Positions 34,794-43,314 of a DNA stretch of 64,000 nucleotides are shown piece by piece; the stretch's first letter is position 1, and each line of letters opens with the position of its first letter. The position numbers were made by a program, and so were the translations under genes. The notes under the pieces were generated by a model that saw only the letters and a program-made list of their open reading frames with translations, did not search any database and was not told the DNA's origin. Source of the DNA: an uncultured Paracoccaceae bacterium (GTDB taxonomy: Bacteria; Pseudomonadota; Alphaproteobacteria; Rhodobacterales; Rhodobacteraceae). Location: assembly GCA_947503175.1 (NCBI GenBank), contig CANNCO010000001.1, forward strand, positions 806,001 to 870,000, in the 5' to 3' direction.

Positions 34794-35759
34794 TTACTCC
34801 GTGGGGTTGCGATAAGTCATTCTGCGCACCGAGCCTGTTTTTGACCGCATGAGGAGGGTCTCTGCCGTCAGAAACCCAGGCTCACGCCGTATGCCGGGCA
34901 GGATGGAGCCGTCCGTGACGCCCGTGGCGGCAAAGATCACGTCGCTGGTCACCATGTCATCACGGGTATAAACGCGGCTGAAATTGCTGATCCCGGCCTT
35001 CTTGGCGCGGTTTTCTTCGTCGCCATTGCGAAACAGCAGCTTGCCATACATCTGCCCGCCCATGCATTTCAGCGCGGCCGCGGCCAGCACGCCTTCCGGT
35101 GCGCCGCCCGAGCCCATATACATGTCGATGCCCGTCAACTGGGCCTCGGCACAGTGGATCACGCCGGCCACATCGCCATCGGTGATCAGGCGGATCGCGG
35201 CGCCGGTGGTGCGAATCTCGGCGATCATGTCTTCGTGGCGGGGCCGTTCGAGCACACAAACGGTAATGTCCTCGGTCGAGCAACCCTTGGCAGCAGCAAG
35301 CGCCGACACTCGTTCGGCTGGTGGCATATCGAGAGTGACAACCCCGGTCCGGTAACCGGGACCAATCGCCAGCTTTTCCATGTAAACGTCGGGCGCATGA
35401 AGGAGCGTGCCACGGGGTGCCATCGCAATAACGGTCAAGGCGTTCGGCATGTCTTTTGCGGTAAGTGTGGTACCCTCCAGCGGATCCAGAGCAATGTCGA
35501 CTTCCGGCCCGGTGCCCGAGCCAACCTCCTCGCCGATGTAAAGCATCGGTGCTTCGTCGCGTTCGCCTTCGCCGATAACGACGGTTCCTCGAATGTCGAG
35601 TCGGTTCAGTTGTTCGCGCATCGCGTTGACAGCGGCCTGGTCTGCGGCCTTTTCATCGCCGTGCCCGATCAGGCGGGCCGAGGCCATCGCCGCAGCCTCC
35701 GAGACCCGGGCGAGGCCCAAGGACAGCATACGGTCATAAAACTCTGCGGCCTTGGCCAT
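34794..35759 (-). CDS. glpX: Fructose-1,6-bisphosphatase, class II
   Basis: Hydrolyses fructose 1,6-bisphosphate to fructose 6-phosphate for gluconeogenesis. The 321-aa protein carries the GlpX metal- and phosphate-binding blocks VVIGEGERDEAPMLYIGEEVG, VDIALDPLEGTTLTA and MGSGGAPEGVLAAAALKCMGGQM. Start MAKAAEF has GGGAG about 9 nt upstream; the longer frame upstream is not conserved in character. It sits between hom and recJ, a standard alphaproteobacterial order. Confidence 0.95.
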   Translation of the reverse strand: MAKAAEFYDRMLSLGLARVSEAAAMASARLIGHGDEKAADQAAVNAMREQLNRLDIRGTVVIGEGERDEAPMLYIGEEVGSGTGPEVDIALDPLEGTTLTAKDMPNALTVIAMAPRGTLLHAPDVYMEKLAIGPGYRTGVVTLDMPPAERVSALAAAKGCSTEDITVCVLERPRHEDMIAEIRTTGAAIRLITDGDVAGVIHCAEAQLTGIDMYMGSGGAPEGVLAAAALKCMGGQMYGKLLFRNGDEENRAKKAGISNFSRVYTRDDMVTSDVIFAATGVTDGSILPGIRREPGFLTAETLLMRSKTGSVRRMTYRNPTE

Positions 35760-35826
35760 TCGACGATCTCCCTCTGAGTTGGCTCCTGCTAGCGTCCGAA
35801 TGCCATGGGCACAAGGCCGGTAGCGC

Positions 35827-37113
35827 TCACACGGCCTCAATCCGGATAGTGACCGGTTCGGAGACGAGCACACCCGTACCGGCCATCGCCGCGATTGCCT
35901 CGTCAAGCGCGGCGCGGGTGGTTTTGTGCGTCACGATCAGAACCGGCGCTGATTCGTCATCGTGGCCATATTGGCGCATCCGGTCGATCGAGATGCCCGC
36001 ATCGCCCAATGTGGCTGCAATTCGGGCCAATGCGCCGGGTTTGTCGAGGAGAGTCATGCGTAGATAGAACGGGGCTGGGACAGAACCCGTTGCTCCCGAC
36101 ACGGCGCGCAGATCGGACGCCGGCTGGCCGAAGGTCGAAAGGCGTGTCCCGCGGGCGATGTCGATGACATCGGACATGACGGCGCTTGCTGTCGGTCCTT
36201 CACCCGCGCCGGCGCCGCGAAGGACGATCTGCCCCACGGAGTCGCCCTCTATCACCACCATGTTCGTGCCGCCCTCAAGCTGTCCCAATGGCGACGTCTT
36301 GGGCACGAGGCAGGGACTCATCCGCTGTTCAAGGCCACGACCCGACATCTGCGCAACGCCCAGCAGCTTGATCTTGTATCCCATGTCTGCCGCCTGGCGG
36401 ATATCATCCAACGTAATCCGCTGAATGCCCTCTATCTCCATCGAAGCGAAGTTCACCCGTGTGCCGAAGGCGATGGAGGCCAGAAGTGCGAGCTTGTGTC
36501 CCGCATCAATGCCGCCGACATCGAGGTTGGGATCCGCTTCCAGATATCCAAGCTTGCCCGCCTCCTCGAATAAAGCGTTGTAGCCGAGCCTGTCGGCTTC
36601 CATTCGTGTCAGGATGTAATTGCAGGTGCCGTTCATCACCCCCATGACGCGGGTGATCTCGTTTCCTGCCAAGCCTTCGGTCAAAGCTTTGACCACGGGA
36701 ATTCCACCTGCAACAGCGGCCTCAAAGCGGATCACGCGGCCTTTGGCCTCTGCGGCTTCGGCCAGTGCCTGACCGTGAACCGCCAGCATGGCCTTGTTCG
36801 CGGTGACAACATCCTTGCCGGCATCGATGGCGGCTTCGACAAGGTTTTTCGCGGGGCCTTCCGAGCCGCCGATCAGTTCGAGCACAAGATCGACATCATC
36901 ACGCCGCGCGAGTGCGACCGGGTCGTCCTCCCATCCGTAATCCGAGAGGCGCACGCCACGATCCTTGTCGCGTGAACGGGCCGAAACGGCGCTGATCTCT
37001 ATCCGCCGGTTTGCGCGGGAAGTCAGAAGGTCAGCATGTCGCTGTATGATCCGGACAACGCCGGTCCCAACGGTTCCAAGCCCAGCGATGCCGAGGCGAA
37101 GGGGCGATGTCAT
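35827..37113 (-). CDS. hom: Homoserine dehydrogenase
   Basis: Reduces aspartate semialdehyde to homoserine for threonine and methionine synthesis. A 428-aa protein with the NAD(P) motif GIAGLGTVGTGVV (8-20), VVTANKAMLAVHG, EAAVAGGIPVVKAL, GVMNGTCNYILTRM and EADPNLDVGGIDAGHKLALLASIAFG, and a C-terminal ACT domain (about 350-428) for feedback control by an amino acid. All expected blocks are present. A small lipoprotein gene precedes it by 77 bp and glpX follows after 67 bp. Confidence 0.95.
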   Translation of the reverse strand: MTSPLRLGIAGLGTVGTGVVRIIQRHADLLTSRANRRIEISAVSARSRDKDRGVRLSDYGWEDDPVALARRDDVDLVLELIGGSEGPAKNLVEAAIDAGKDVVTANKAMLAVHGQALAEAAEAKGRVIRFEAAVAGGIPVVKALTEGLAGNEITRVMGVMNGTCNYILTRMEADRLGYNALFEEAGKLGYLEADPNLDVGGIDAGHKLALLASIAFGTRVNFASMEIEGIQRITLDDIRQAADMGYKIKLLGVAQMSGRGLEQRMSPCLVPKTSPLGQLEGGTNMVVIEGDSVGQIVLRGAGAGEGPTASAVMSDVIDIARGTRLSTFGQPASDLRAVSGATGSVPAPFYLRMTLLDKPGALARIAATLGDAGISIDRMRQYGHDDESAPVLIVTHKTTRAALDEAIAAMAGTGVLVSEPVTIRIEAV

Positions 37114-37190
37114 TGTCTGCTCTCCGAAAAATCTTGCGGCGTCGGAGGCGGCTTATCGCAACGCACCGGCGCCGTCCATCCATCGGAGGG

Positions 37191-37439
37191 CTAGTTGCCG
37201 TCACCGGAGCCAAGCGCAGAGGCGCGGGTTCGAAGGGCCTGCGCGCGCGCGAGAAGCGCCGCATCCGCGTCGGCCTTTTCCACATCGGTTTCCGTGTCAA
37301 GGGCCCGCAGCTCGGCTGTCGGGAGAAGGGACGGATAACTGTCACCGGGTGGGGGCGGGCCGAGCATCGCATCGACGTCGGGCAGCTGTGTGCAGCCGGT
37401 AATTGCCAGGGCTAAGCAGATAGTAAGGGTGATGCGCAT
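37191..37439 (-). CDS. Small putative lipoprotein
   Basis: An 82-aa protein with a short lipoprotein signal (ITLTICLALAITGC; lipobox ITGC, Cys16) and a mature part that is Pro-rich, then helical (ADADAALLARAQALRTRASAL). No family recognised. AAAGG lies 6 nt before the ATG. It is transcribed ahead of hom and faces the TetR gene across 87 bp. Confidence 0.65.
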   Translation of the reverse strand: MRITLTICLALAITGCTQLPDVDAMLGPPPPGDSYPSLLPTAELRALDTETDVEKADADAALLARAQALRTRASALGSGDGN

Positions 37440-37492
37440 CTAAAACCTTTCGAAAAAAGCGTATGCGTGACCCGGCCGGGCCGCAAGGTGGG

Positions 37493-37520
37493 TTGAACTG
37501 AACATCTGTTCAGTTACGGT
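37493..37520 (+). promoter_or_regulatory. TetR autoregulatory operator and promoter
   Basis: AACTGAAC (37496-37503) and GTTCAGTT (37508-37515) form a perfect 8-bp inverted repeat around ATCT. TTGAAC (37493-37498) and TACGGT (37515-37520) are a possible -35/-10 pair with 16-bp spacing, which the repeat fills. With a start near the ATG at 37527 the mRNA may be almost leaderless; no ribosome site is visible. Confidence 0.7.
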
Positions 37521-37526
37521 GTCCCG

Positions 37527-38117
37527 ATGGCGCGCAAAATGGGTTCACATGCTGAAATAACTGGTCCCCGGATTCACTCTGCGGCACTCGGTCTGTTTGC
37601 CCGGCATGGCTATGCCGCCGTTTCCATGCGCCAGATCGCCTCGGAAGTCGGTGTTCAGGCGGGGGCCATATATCAATACACGAGTGACAAGCAGTCGCTT
37701 CTTTTTGGCCTGATGGACGGCCATATGGACGCGCTTCTTGCGGCGTGGAGCGCGGTGCCTGTCAGGCCCGATCCCATGGCGCGCCTGCGTGACTTTTGCG
37801 AGTTTCATATCCGGTATCACCTTGATCGCCCCGAGGCGGTATTCATCGCCTATATGGAGTTACGCAATCTGACGCCGGAGAACTTCAAGGTCATCGAGGA
37901 GAAACGGCGCCGATATGAAGCATCGTTAACCGAGATTCTGTCTGCCGGTGTCGAGAGAGAGGACTTCAACCTGACGGATATACACCTTACGGCGATGGGG
38001 ATCATCGCGATGCTTACGGGGATCAATACGTGGTTTCGCGAGGATGGGCGTCTTGACCGCCGACGGGTGGAGCGAATCTACTGGCGGCTTGTGCGGCGCA
38101 TGGTGACCGCAGGCTAG
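37527..38117 (+). CDS. TetR family transcriptional regulator
   Basis: A 196-aa repressor with the N-terminal TetR helix-turn-helix (HSAALGLFARHGYAAVSMRQIASEVGVQAGAIYQYTSDKQSLLFGLM, about 17-58). The helical ligand domain contains FIAYMELRNLTPENFKVIEEKRRRYE, a pattern shared by TetR proteins that respond to acyl-CoA esters; the ligand itself is not deducible. A perfect palindrome 12 nt upstream of its start is the probable operator, so it likely represses itself and perhaps the divergent lipoprotein-hom unit. Confidence 0.9.
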   Translation: MARKMGSHAEITGPRIHSAALGLFARHGYAAVSMRQIASEVGVQAGAIYQYTSDKQSLLFGLMDGHMDALLAAWSAVPVRPDPMARLRDFCEFHIRYHLDRPEAVFIAYMELRNLTPENFKVIEEKRRRYEASLTEILSAGVEREDFNLTDIHLTAMGIIAMLTGINTWFREDGRLDRRRVERIYWRLVRRMVTAG

Positions 38118-38812
38118 GCCGCGACCGGCTTTGCGAATCTTTTGAGGTCGCCCGTCTCAGGGTCACGGATCGGTTCAACCGAGTATTGGCAGACATAGGC
38201 GCGCCGGTTCTGGTCGGTTTTGTTCGCGCCGGAGCGATGCAGTGTCAGGCTTGAGAAGGCGACAATCGTTCCCGCGATACATTCCATCGAGATACCTGTG
38301 TCAGTTCCGCTGTAGCCGTTCAGTTCATTTGTGTCGTCCAGCCACTCATGCGGGTCGATGTCGGGGTTAGCTGCAATGTCGCGGGGGAGCAGATACACGC
38401 ATCCGTTTGCTTCCGTTGCGTCATCAAGTGCAATCCAGATGGTGAGATAGGGCTTGTGATCGAAACCGACATAGGCGCCATCCTGGTGCCAGGCGAAACT
38501 GGCGCCCTTTCCCGCACCCTTGACCACGAACTGTTCATTGAAAAGGTACCCATCCTTTCCGAGGCAGGCACGAAGTATCGTGTCGATCTTTGGGCCGAGT
38601 ATCAGTGCCTCGACATCGGGGAATTCTGCATGGCGATGCGCGAGAAAACGACGCGCCGCCCCAAGTCCGATCTTGTGTTGCTGCCCCCCGCCATCGTGGA
38701 CGGGTTCTTGGAGCAGCGTCTGGCAAGCATCGCGAAGGAGATCTACTTCGGACCGTGACAGGGCATCGGGAAAGACCGCGTACCCGTTTTTCTGAAACTT
38801 CTGCGGTGTCAT
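38114..38812 (-). CDS. Phytanoyl-CoA dioxygenase (PhyH) family protein
   Basis: A 232-aa Fe(II)/2-oxoglutarate oxygenase. The iron-binding HxD is in SFAWHQDGAYVGF and the distal histidine is in SSLTLHRSGANKT, followed by YVCQYSVEPI; NGCVYLLPRDI is also typical. It hydroxylates an unknown small substrate. Start MTPQKFQKNGYAVFP has GGGAGAG upstream. Its stop overlaps the convergent TetR gene by 4 nt. An AraC gene starts divergently, with a set of repeats between that could bind the regulator. Confidence 0.87.
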   Translation of the reverse strand: MTPQKFQKNGYAVFPDALSRSEVDLLRDACQTLLQEPVHDGGGQQHKIGLGAARRFLAHRHAEFPDVEALILGPKIDTILRACLGKDGYLFNEQFVVKGAGKGASFAWHQDGAYVGFDHKPYLTIWIALDDATEANGCVYLLPRDIAANPDIDPHEWLDDTNELNGYSGTDTGISMECIAGTIVAFSSLTLHRSGANKTDQNRRAYVCQYSVEPIRDPETGDLKRFAKPVAA

Positions 38813-38838
38813 CTTCGTGCTCTCCCGAAAGCCGTATC

Positions 38839-38902
38839 TTGCAAATATCAATCAGAAACCCTTCAGTCTTTGCAGATATGAGGAAATACTTTGCAAAAAT
38901 GA
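38839..38902. promoter_or_regulatory. Three phased TTGCA(A/G)A repeats, candidate AraC sites
   Basis: TTGCAAATATCA (38839-38850), TTTGCAGATATGA (38869-38881) and TTTGCAAAAATGA (38890-38902) are near-identical direct repeats about 31 and 21 bp apart, that is roughly three and two helical turns. They lie between the PhyH gene and the AraC gene and reach the AraC start region. Confidence 0.5.
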
Positions 38903-39684
38903 CTGAAACGCATCCTCTGGTGATGAACCCGCCCCACGCGGTGCTCTGGAAACGTTCGGATAGAAACGCGCAAGCGGTTCGTCCGTCGATTCACGCCGAG
39001 TTGGTTGTGTTATGCGCTGTGGCGGGGCGGGCGAATTATGTGGTGGATGACCGGATTTTACCGTTGCAGGCGGGATCAGTTCTGTTCGCTTGGGCGGGGA
39101 AGGCTCACTTCCTGGTCTCTGACGAACCGGGATTTGACATGTGGGTCGCTCTTGTTGACGACAGGTTTGCAGCTGGTGTTCCCGGCTTGCCGCCCGTCTC
39201 CGGGACACATCCAGCCGAGGCCCGGTCGGTTCTTTCCGCAGATCTGCGAGAGCTTGATTATCTTGCGACAGAACTTCGCCGGGCTCGTCCGCCGGAAGCT
39301 GCGACCCCCGGTCTGGCCTGGTGGCTGCACCGGGCTTTCAGGATGTGGACCGATGCGCCTGCCGGCAAGGGGAATACCCTGCATCCCGCAGTCGAGAAAG
39401 CGGCGCAGTTGATCCGCGACATGCCAGGCATGCCCATTTCCGAGATTTCGAGGACAGTTGGGCTGAGTTCCGGGCGTCTGGGACATCTGTTTCGGACGCA
39501 GATCGGACAGGGACTGGTTGCATTCCGAACAGCGGAGAAACTGGCCCGTGTTCAGGTCCTGGTTCATCGCGATGGTCGTGATCTCTTGACTGCCGCTCTC
39601 GATGCAGGGTTTGGAAGCTATGCGCAGTTCTATCGTGCCTGCCGTAAGCAATACGGCGTCTCGCCGCGCGATTTCTTTGGCTAG
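38899..39684 (+). CDS. AraC family transcriptional regulator
   Basis: A 261-aa regulator. The N-terminal part is cupin-like (AELVVLCAVAGRANYVVDDRILPLQAGSVLFAWAGKAHFL). The C-terminal AraC domain has MPISEISRTVGLSSGRLGHLFRTQIGQG and DLLTAALDAGFGSYAQFYRACRKQYGVSPRDFF. Start MTETHPLVMN is used, but ATG at 38878 (7 codons earlier) is possible; neither has a good ribosome site. Divergent from the PhyH-type dioxygenase, which is its likely target. Confidence 0.85.
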   Translation: MTETHPLVMNPPHAVLWKRSDRNAQAVRPSIHAELVVLCAVAGRANYVVDDRILPLQAGSVLFAWAGKAHFLVSDEPGFDMWVALVDDRFAAGVPGLPPVSGTHPAEARSVLSADLRELDYLATELRRARPPEAATPGLAWWLHRAFRMWTDAPAGKGNTLHPAVEKAAQLIRDMPGMPISEISRTVGLSSGRLGHLFRTQIGQGLVAFRTAEKLARVQVLVHRDGRDLLTAALDAGFGSYAQFYRACRKQYGVSPRDFFG

Positions 39685-39691
39685 GACATGA

Positions 39692-39719
39692 GAAAGGCGC
39701 CCCGCGAAGGGCGCCTTTC
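39692..39719. terminator. Bidirectional terminator between AraC and TRAP genes
   Basis: GAAAGGCGCCC (39692-39702) pairs perfectly with GGGCGCCTTTC (39709-39719), loop CGCGAA. The short A and T runs within the arms let it serve both the plus-strand AraC gene and the minus-strand dctP gene. Confidence 0.8.
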
Positions 39720-39738
39720 ATATCCTGGCATCAATTGC

Positions 39739-40803
39739 TCAGTTCATGTCACCGGCACGGATCTCTTCGAGTTCGGCCTCGGCTTCGGCGACGGCGGCGT
39801 TCAGAGCCTCGATGATCTCGGGTCCGCCATCCACGTTCTCGCGGAACCAATCGAAGACAGGTGCCGCCGCGTCCTTGAATGCAGCCTTTTCGTCCGGCGT
39901 CGGCACATAAAGATCGCCTCCACCAGCAACGAAGTCCTCATAGGCTTGAATGGACTTCCGCTTGGGCGAGGCAAAGGTGGCCTGCTGAAGCTGGTAGAAA
40001 CCATCGACAACGACACGGCGTAGATCCTCGGGCATCGACATGAACTTTTCATTGTTCATGAACCAAAGCGCGCCCATGTAGGCGTGTCCGTCAAGGGTGA
40101 CATATTGCAAACCGGCATCCGGGAACTTCATGCCCATGATGTCGGTGATACCGTTCTTCGATCCTTCGACCACGCCGGTCTGGAAGCTGGTGAACAGTTC
40201 CGGCCACGGGATCGGTGTGGGCGACGCGCCAAGGGCCTGAACAAGGACCTGGGGCAGGTCGGCGACCACCGTCCGGATTTTCAGACCTTCCATGTCGGAT
40301 GGCTGCGCGATCCGGCGTTGGGTATTTGCGAAGTTCCGCCAGCCTCCGGTATTCCCGATGGTCATCAGCCGAAGCGCGCCTCCTGAACCATCGGTGACCA
40401 TCTGCTGCATCTTGCGGACAAAGGGGGAGCCATTGGCCAACACCGCCTCGGCGACACGATCGTCGGCCATCAGATAGGGCAGGTCGAGGACCTGAACGAA
40501 CGGGAAGATCCCGGAGGTTCCGCCCGAGGTCTGAATCACGATATCGATCGAGCCGTCGGCGACACCCTGCAGGCATTCCTGACCGTTTGAGCAAAGCTGG
40601 GTTCCGATGAAGAGTTCGACGCCGATCCGTCCGTTCGACGCCGCCTCGACATAGTTCTTGAAGACGATCAACCCGTCATAGTCTTCGTCGTTTTCATTCG
40701 AGTTCGCGGTGGCGCGCAGATTGAAATCCTGCGCTGTCGCGGCCAGCGGGGCCGCCGCGAGGATAGCCGCCATCATCAGCGACTTTGTTATTGATCTGAT
40801 CAT
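39739..40803 (-). CDS. dctP: TRAP transporter substrate-binding protein, DctP type
   Basis: A 354-aa periplasmic binding protein with signal peptide (SITKSLMMAAILAAAPLAATAQ). DctP pattern: GIELFIGTQLCSNGQECLQGVADGSIDI, MEGLKIRTVVADLPQVLVQALGASPTPIPWPELFTSFQTGVVEGSKN. The conserved arginine in KIRTV usually binds the carboxylate or sulfonate of the ligand. It is the last gene of a six-gene minus-strand operon headed by an SsuD-like monooxygenase. The ligand is therefore presumably the pathway substrate. Confidence 0.9.
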   Translation of the reverse strand: MIRSITKSLMMAAILAAAPLAATAQDFNLRATANSNENDEDYDGLIVFKNYVEAASNGRIGVELFIGTQLCSNGQECLQGVADGSIDIVIQTSGGTSGIFPFVQVLDLPYLMADDRVAEAVLANGSPFVRKMQQMVTDGSGGALRLMTIGNTGGWRNFANTQRRIAQPSDMEGLKIRTVVADLPQVLVQALGASPTPIPWPELFTSFQTGVVEGSKNGITDIMGMKFPDAGLQYVTLDGHAYMGALWFMNNEKFMSMPEDLRRVVVDGFYQLQQATFASPKRKSIQAYEDFVAGGGDLYVPTPDEKAAFKDAAAPVFDWFRENVDGGPEIIEALNAAVAEAEAELEEIRAGDMN

Positions 40804-40837
40804 CTTTCAGGGTCCTCCCTTGGTTTCTTGTCGGTGG

Positions 40838-42133
40838 TTAGGGCCATTCGACAAACCCGGTCAAACGCGGGACTGTCAAAGATATTTCGGGTATGAACGT
40901 TATGAGAAATATGACGAGTATCTCTACTGCCAGAAACGGCAGGATCGCTTTGGAAATCGTCTCGACCCGTTCGCCGGAGACTGATGAGGCCACGAAGAGC
41001 ACGAGCCCCATGGGAGGCGTTGCAAGGCCCACGGTCAGGTTCACGCTCATGATGATCGCGAAATGCACCGGATCAACGCCGAGGCTGACAAAGATCGGGC
41101 CAAGGATCGGGCCGAGGATGATGATCGCAGGACCGGCATCGAGAAACATTCCGACGATGAAGAGAAGCAGGTTGATCAGAAACAACAGGATCAGCGGGTT
41201 TTCCGACAGCGACAGGATGAAATCGGCGAGTATCTGAGGGGCGTAGGAGAGCGAAACCACGGTCTTGAACGCCATTGCCGCGCCAACCAGAAGCAGGACA
41301 ACCGCGGAAGTGAGTGCTGCGCGGCTGAGGACCTCGGGCACTTCCGAGATGGTAAGCGTTCTCAGAACGAAGAAGCCGATGAAGAGAGCATAGGCAACGG
41401 CAACAGCGGCGGCTTCCGTGGGGGTGAACACACCAGCGAGAATCCCGCCCATTATGATGACCGGGGTCATCAGGGGAAAGAATGCCTTCAGGCTCGCCTG
41501 TCCGCGTTCGCCCCAGGTCTTTTTCCGGGTCGCGATCGGGAAGTCGTACTTGTCGGCCATCAGCTTGATGACAAGCATCAGGCCCACGCCAACAAGGACG
41601 CCGGGGACAATCCCGGCCAGAAACAATGCCGCGACGCTTTCGCCCATGACATAGGCATAGATGATCATTATCCCCGAGGGCGGGATGATCGGACCGATGA
41701 CCGAACTGGCCGCTGTGATCGCGGCCGCGAAGCGTCGCGTATAGCCCTGCTTTTCCATGGCCGGTATCAGCATCGAACCGAGTGCCGAGGTATCCGCGAC
41801 GGCTGATCCCGAAAGGCCTGCAAACAGCATCGATGACAGGACGTTCACATGTGCCAGCCCGCCCCGGAGATGGCCCATCAGGGCCTGGCTGAACTCGACG
41901 AGGCGCAGCGTGATACCGCCTTTGTTCATCAATTCGCCCGCGAGCATGAAGAACGGAATGGCCATCAGGGGAAAGCTGTTCATCCCATTGTAGACATTGC
42001 GGTAGAGCAACGTGATGTCGCTGGACTGACCGCTCAGCCACAAAAGGATGCCGGGCGCTGCGATCAACCCGAAAAACACCGGCAAGCCGATCATCAGAAA
42101 CAGCAGGAAAAGCGGGAGGAACCAGATCAGCAT
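40838..42133 (-). CDS. dctM: TRAP transporter large permease, DctM type
   Basis: A 431-aa membrane protein with about 12 hydrophobic segments. Family blocks: MNSFPLMAIPFFMLAGELMNKGGIT, FAGLSGSAVADTSALGSMLIPAMEKQGYTRRFAAAITAASSVIGPIIPPSGIMIIYA and VNLTVGLATPPMGLVLFVASSV. It works with the DctQ-type subunit (gene 4 nt upstream) to move solute using a sodium gradient. Confidence 0.93.
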   Translation of the reverse strand: MLIWFLPLFLLFLMIGLPVFFGLIAAPGILLWLSGQSSDITLLYRNVYNGMNSFPLMAIPFFMLAGELMNKGGITLRLVEFSQALMGHLRGGLAHVNVLSSMLFAGLSGSAVADTSALGSMLIPAMEKQGYTRRFAAAITAASSVIGPIIPPSGIMIIYAYVMGESVAALFLAGIVPGVLVGVGLMLVIKLMADKYDFPIATRKKTWGERGQASLKAFFPLMTPVIIMGGILAGVFTPTEAAAVAVAYALFIGFFVLRTLTISEVPEVLSRAALTSAVVLLLVGAAMAFKTVVSLSYAPQILADFILSLSENPLILLFLINLLLFIVGMFLDAGPAIIILGPILGPIFVSLGVDPVHFAIIMSVNLTVGLATPPMGLVLFVASSVSGERVETISKAILPFLAVEILVIFLITFIPEISLTVPRLTGFVEWP

Positions 42134-42137
42134 ACCC

Positions 42138-42731
42138 TTACTCCGCCATGATTTCGTCTGGACCGGCCGGGATCGGGCGCAGATCGTCGCCGCCTCCGAA
42201 AAGCGAAATCAATGCGCGAAGAACGAGTTCGATATTGACGATCAGGAGCAGAACCACGCCGACCAGAAGCGATGACATCATCCAGCTGCGCGGGACCCGG
42301 TACCACGTTTCGAGGTCGAATGAGAGGGGAAGCCAGAGCGCCTCGGATGCAAAGCGCCCGCCGAAACCCGTCACCTCGCCATAGCCTATGCCGACCGCGA
42401 TAAACAGCATTGTGCCACCTATCAGGAGAAGAACCAGGGTAAGGAGTGCGCCCAGCCGCGCAGGCAAAGCCATGGCCAGCATGTCGATCGCGACGAAGCC
42501 GCCGCGGCGATATGCTGTCGGGGCAATCAGGCCTGTCATCCAGAGCATCATGAACCGCGCGGCCTCTTCCGGCCAGGGAAGCGCGTTGTTAAGGACATAG
42601 CGAAAGAATACCTGGATCAGGATGGCGATGACCATCGCCCCCATCGCGACAATCGCGATCCCTCGGCCAATCTTGAGAACCACATCGTTCCAGAGCTGAA
42701 ACGGCAATAGAATCGCCTTTAACGCGCTCAT
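42138..42731 (-). CDS. dctQ: TRAP transporter small permease, DctQ type
   Basis: A 197-aa membrane protein with four hydrophobic segments and the DctQ motif PWPEEAARFMMLWMTGLIAPTAYRRGGFVAID. Start MSALKAIL has GGGAGGG about 7 nt upstream; an earlier in-frame ATG lacks this. The small subunit of the adjacent DctM/DctP transporter. Confidence 0.88.
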   Translation of the reverse strand: MSALKAILLPFQLWNDVVLKIGRGIAIVAMGAMVIAILIQVFFRYVLNNALPWPEEAARFMMLWMTGLIAPTAYRRGGFVAIDMLAMALPARLGALLTLVLLLIGGTMLFIAVGIGYGEVTGFGGRFASEALWLPLSFDLETWYRVPRSWMMSSLLVGVVLLLIVNIELVLRALISLFGGGDDLRPIPAGPDEIMAE

Positions 42732-42751
42732 GCGTGACCCTCCCATTTTCT

Positions 42752-42767
42752 GGCCTGTTTTCAGGCC
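42752..42767 (-). promoter_or_regulatory. Intercistronic hairpin between flavin reductase and dctQ genes
   Basis: GGCCTG and CAGGCC pair perfectly around a 4-base loop in the 58-bp gap. No T-run, so a processing or stability element is more likely than a terminator. Confidence 0.4.
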
Positions 42768-42789
42768 TTGTTACCGTCAACTTCCGCAC

Positions 42790-43284
42790 TTAGGGCGCGT
42801 CTGTAAAGCTTCCGTAATTACCTGCCGCAAACAACAGCGGCGCACCGTCACGAAACTCGGCGGATCTTACCCGGCCCAATACAATCAGATGGTCGCCTCC
42901 ATCATGGGCGGCTTCGCGGATACAGTCGAAACGCGCGAGGCAGTTTCCGATCAGCGGAACGCCATTCTTGTTCGGTGACCAGTCCAGCCCCTCGAACTCC
43001 AGACCGTCTCTGGAGAATCTCTGGCACAGGCTGACCTGATCCTCTCCGAGTACATGAATCGCGTAGTATTCCGCCGCCTCGAATGCCGGAAACCGGCGCG
43101 AGGACCGCGCCGGCGACCACAGGACCAGCGGTGGATCAAGCGAAACGCTGGCAAAGCTATTGGCCGTGATCCCGAGCGGGCCCTGATCCGAGAGGGTCGT
43201 GACAACCGTAACACCGGTTGCAAAACGGCCAAGCGCATCGCGAAACGCGCGTTCGTTTTCTTTGTTGGGCGTGAACGCTGTCAT
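42790..43284 (-). CDS. Flavin reductase family protein (HpaC/RutF-like)
   Basis: A 164-aa split-barrel flavin reductase: FRDALGRFATGVTVVTTLSDQGPLGITANSFASVSLDPPLVLWSPARSSRRFPAF is the conserved N-terminal block and GGDHLIVLGRV a later one. It would supply reduced FMN to the SsuD-like monooxygenase encoded two genes upstream in the same operon. Start MTAFTPNKE; GGAG lies about 11 nt before it. Confidence 0.88.
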   Translation of the reverse strand: MTAFTPNKENERAFRDALGRFATGVTVVTTLSDQGPLGITANSFASVSLDPPLVLWSPARSSRRFPAFEAAEYYAIHVLGEDQVSLCQRFSRDGLEFEGLDWSPNKNGVPLIGNCLARFDCIREAAHDGGDHLIVLGRVRSAEFRDGAPLLFAAGNYGSFTDAP

Positions 43285-43314
43285 CGCGGGAAAGGCTCCT
43301 CCGTCAGCCATGGA

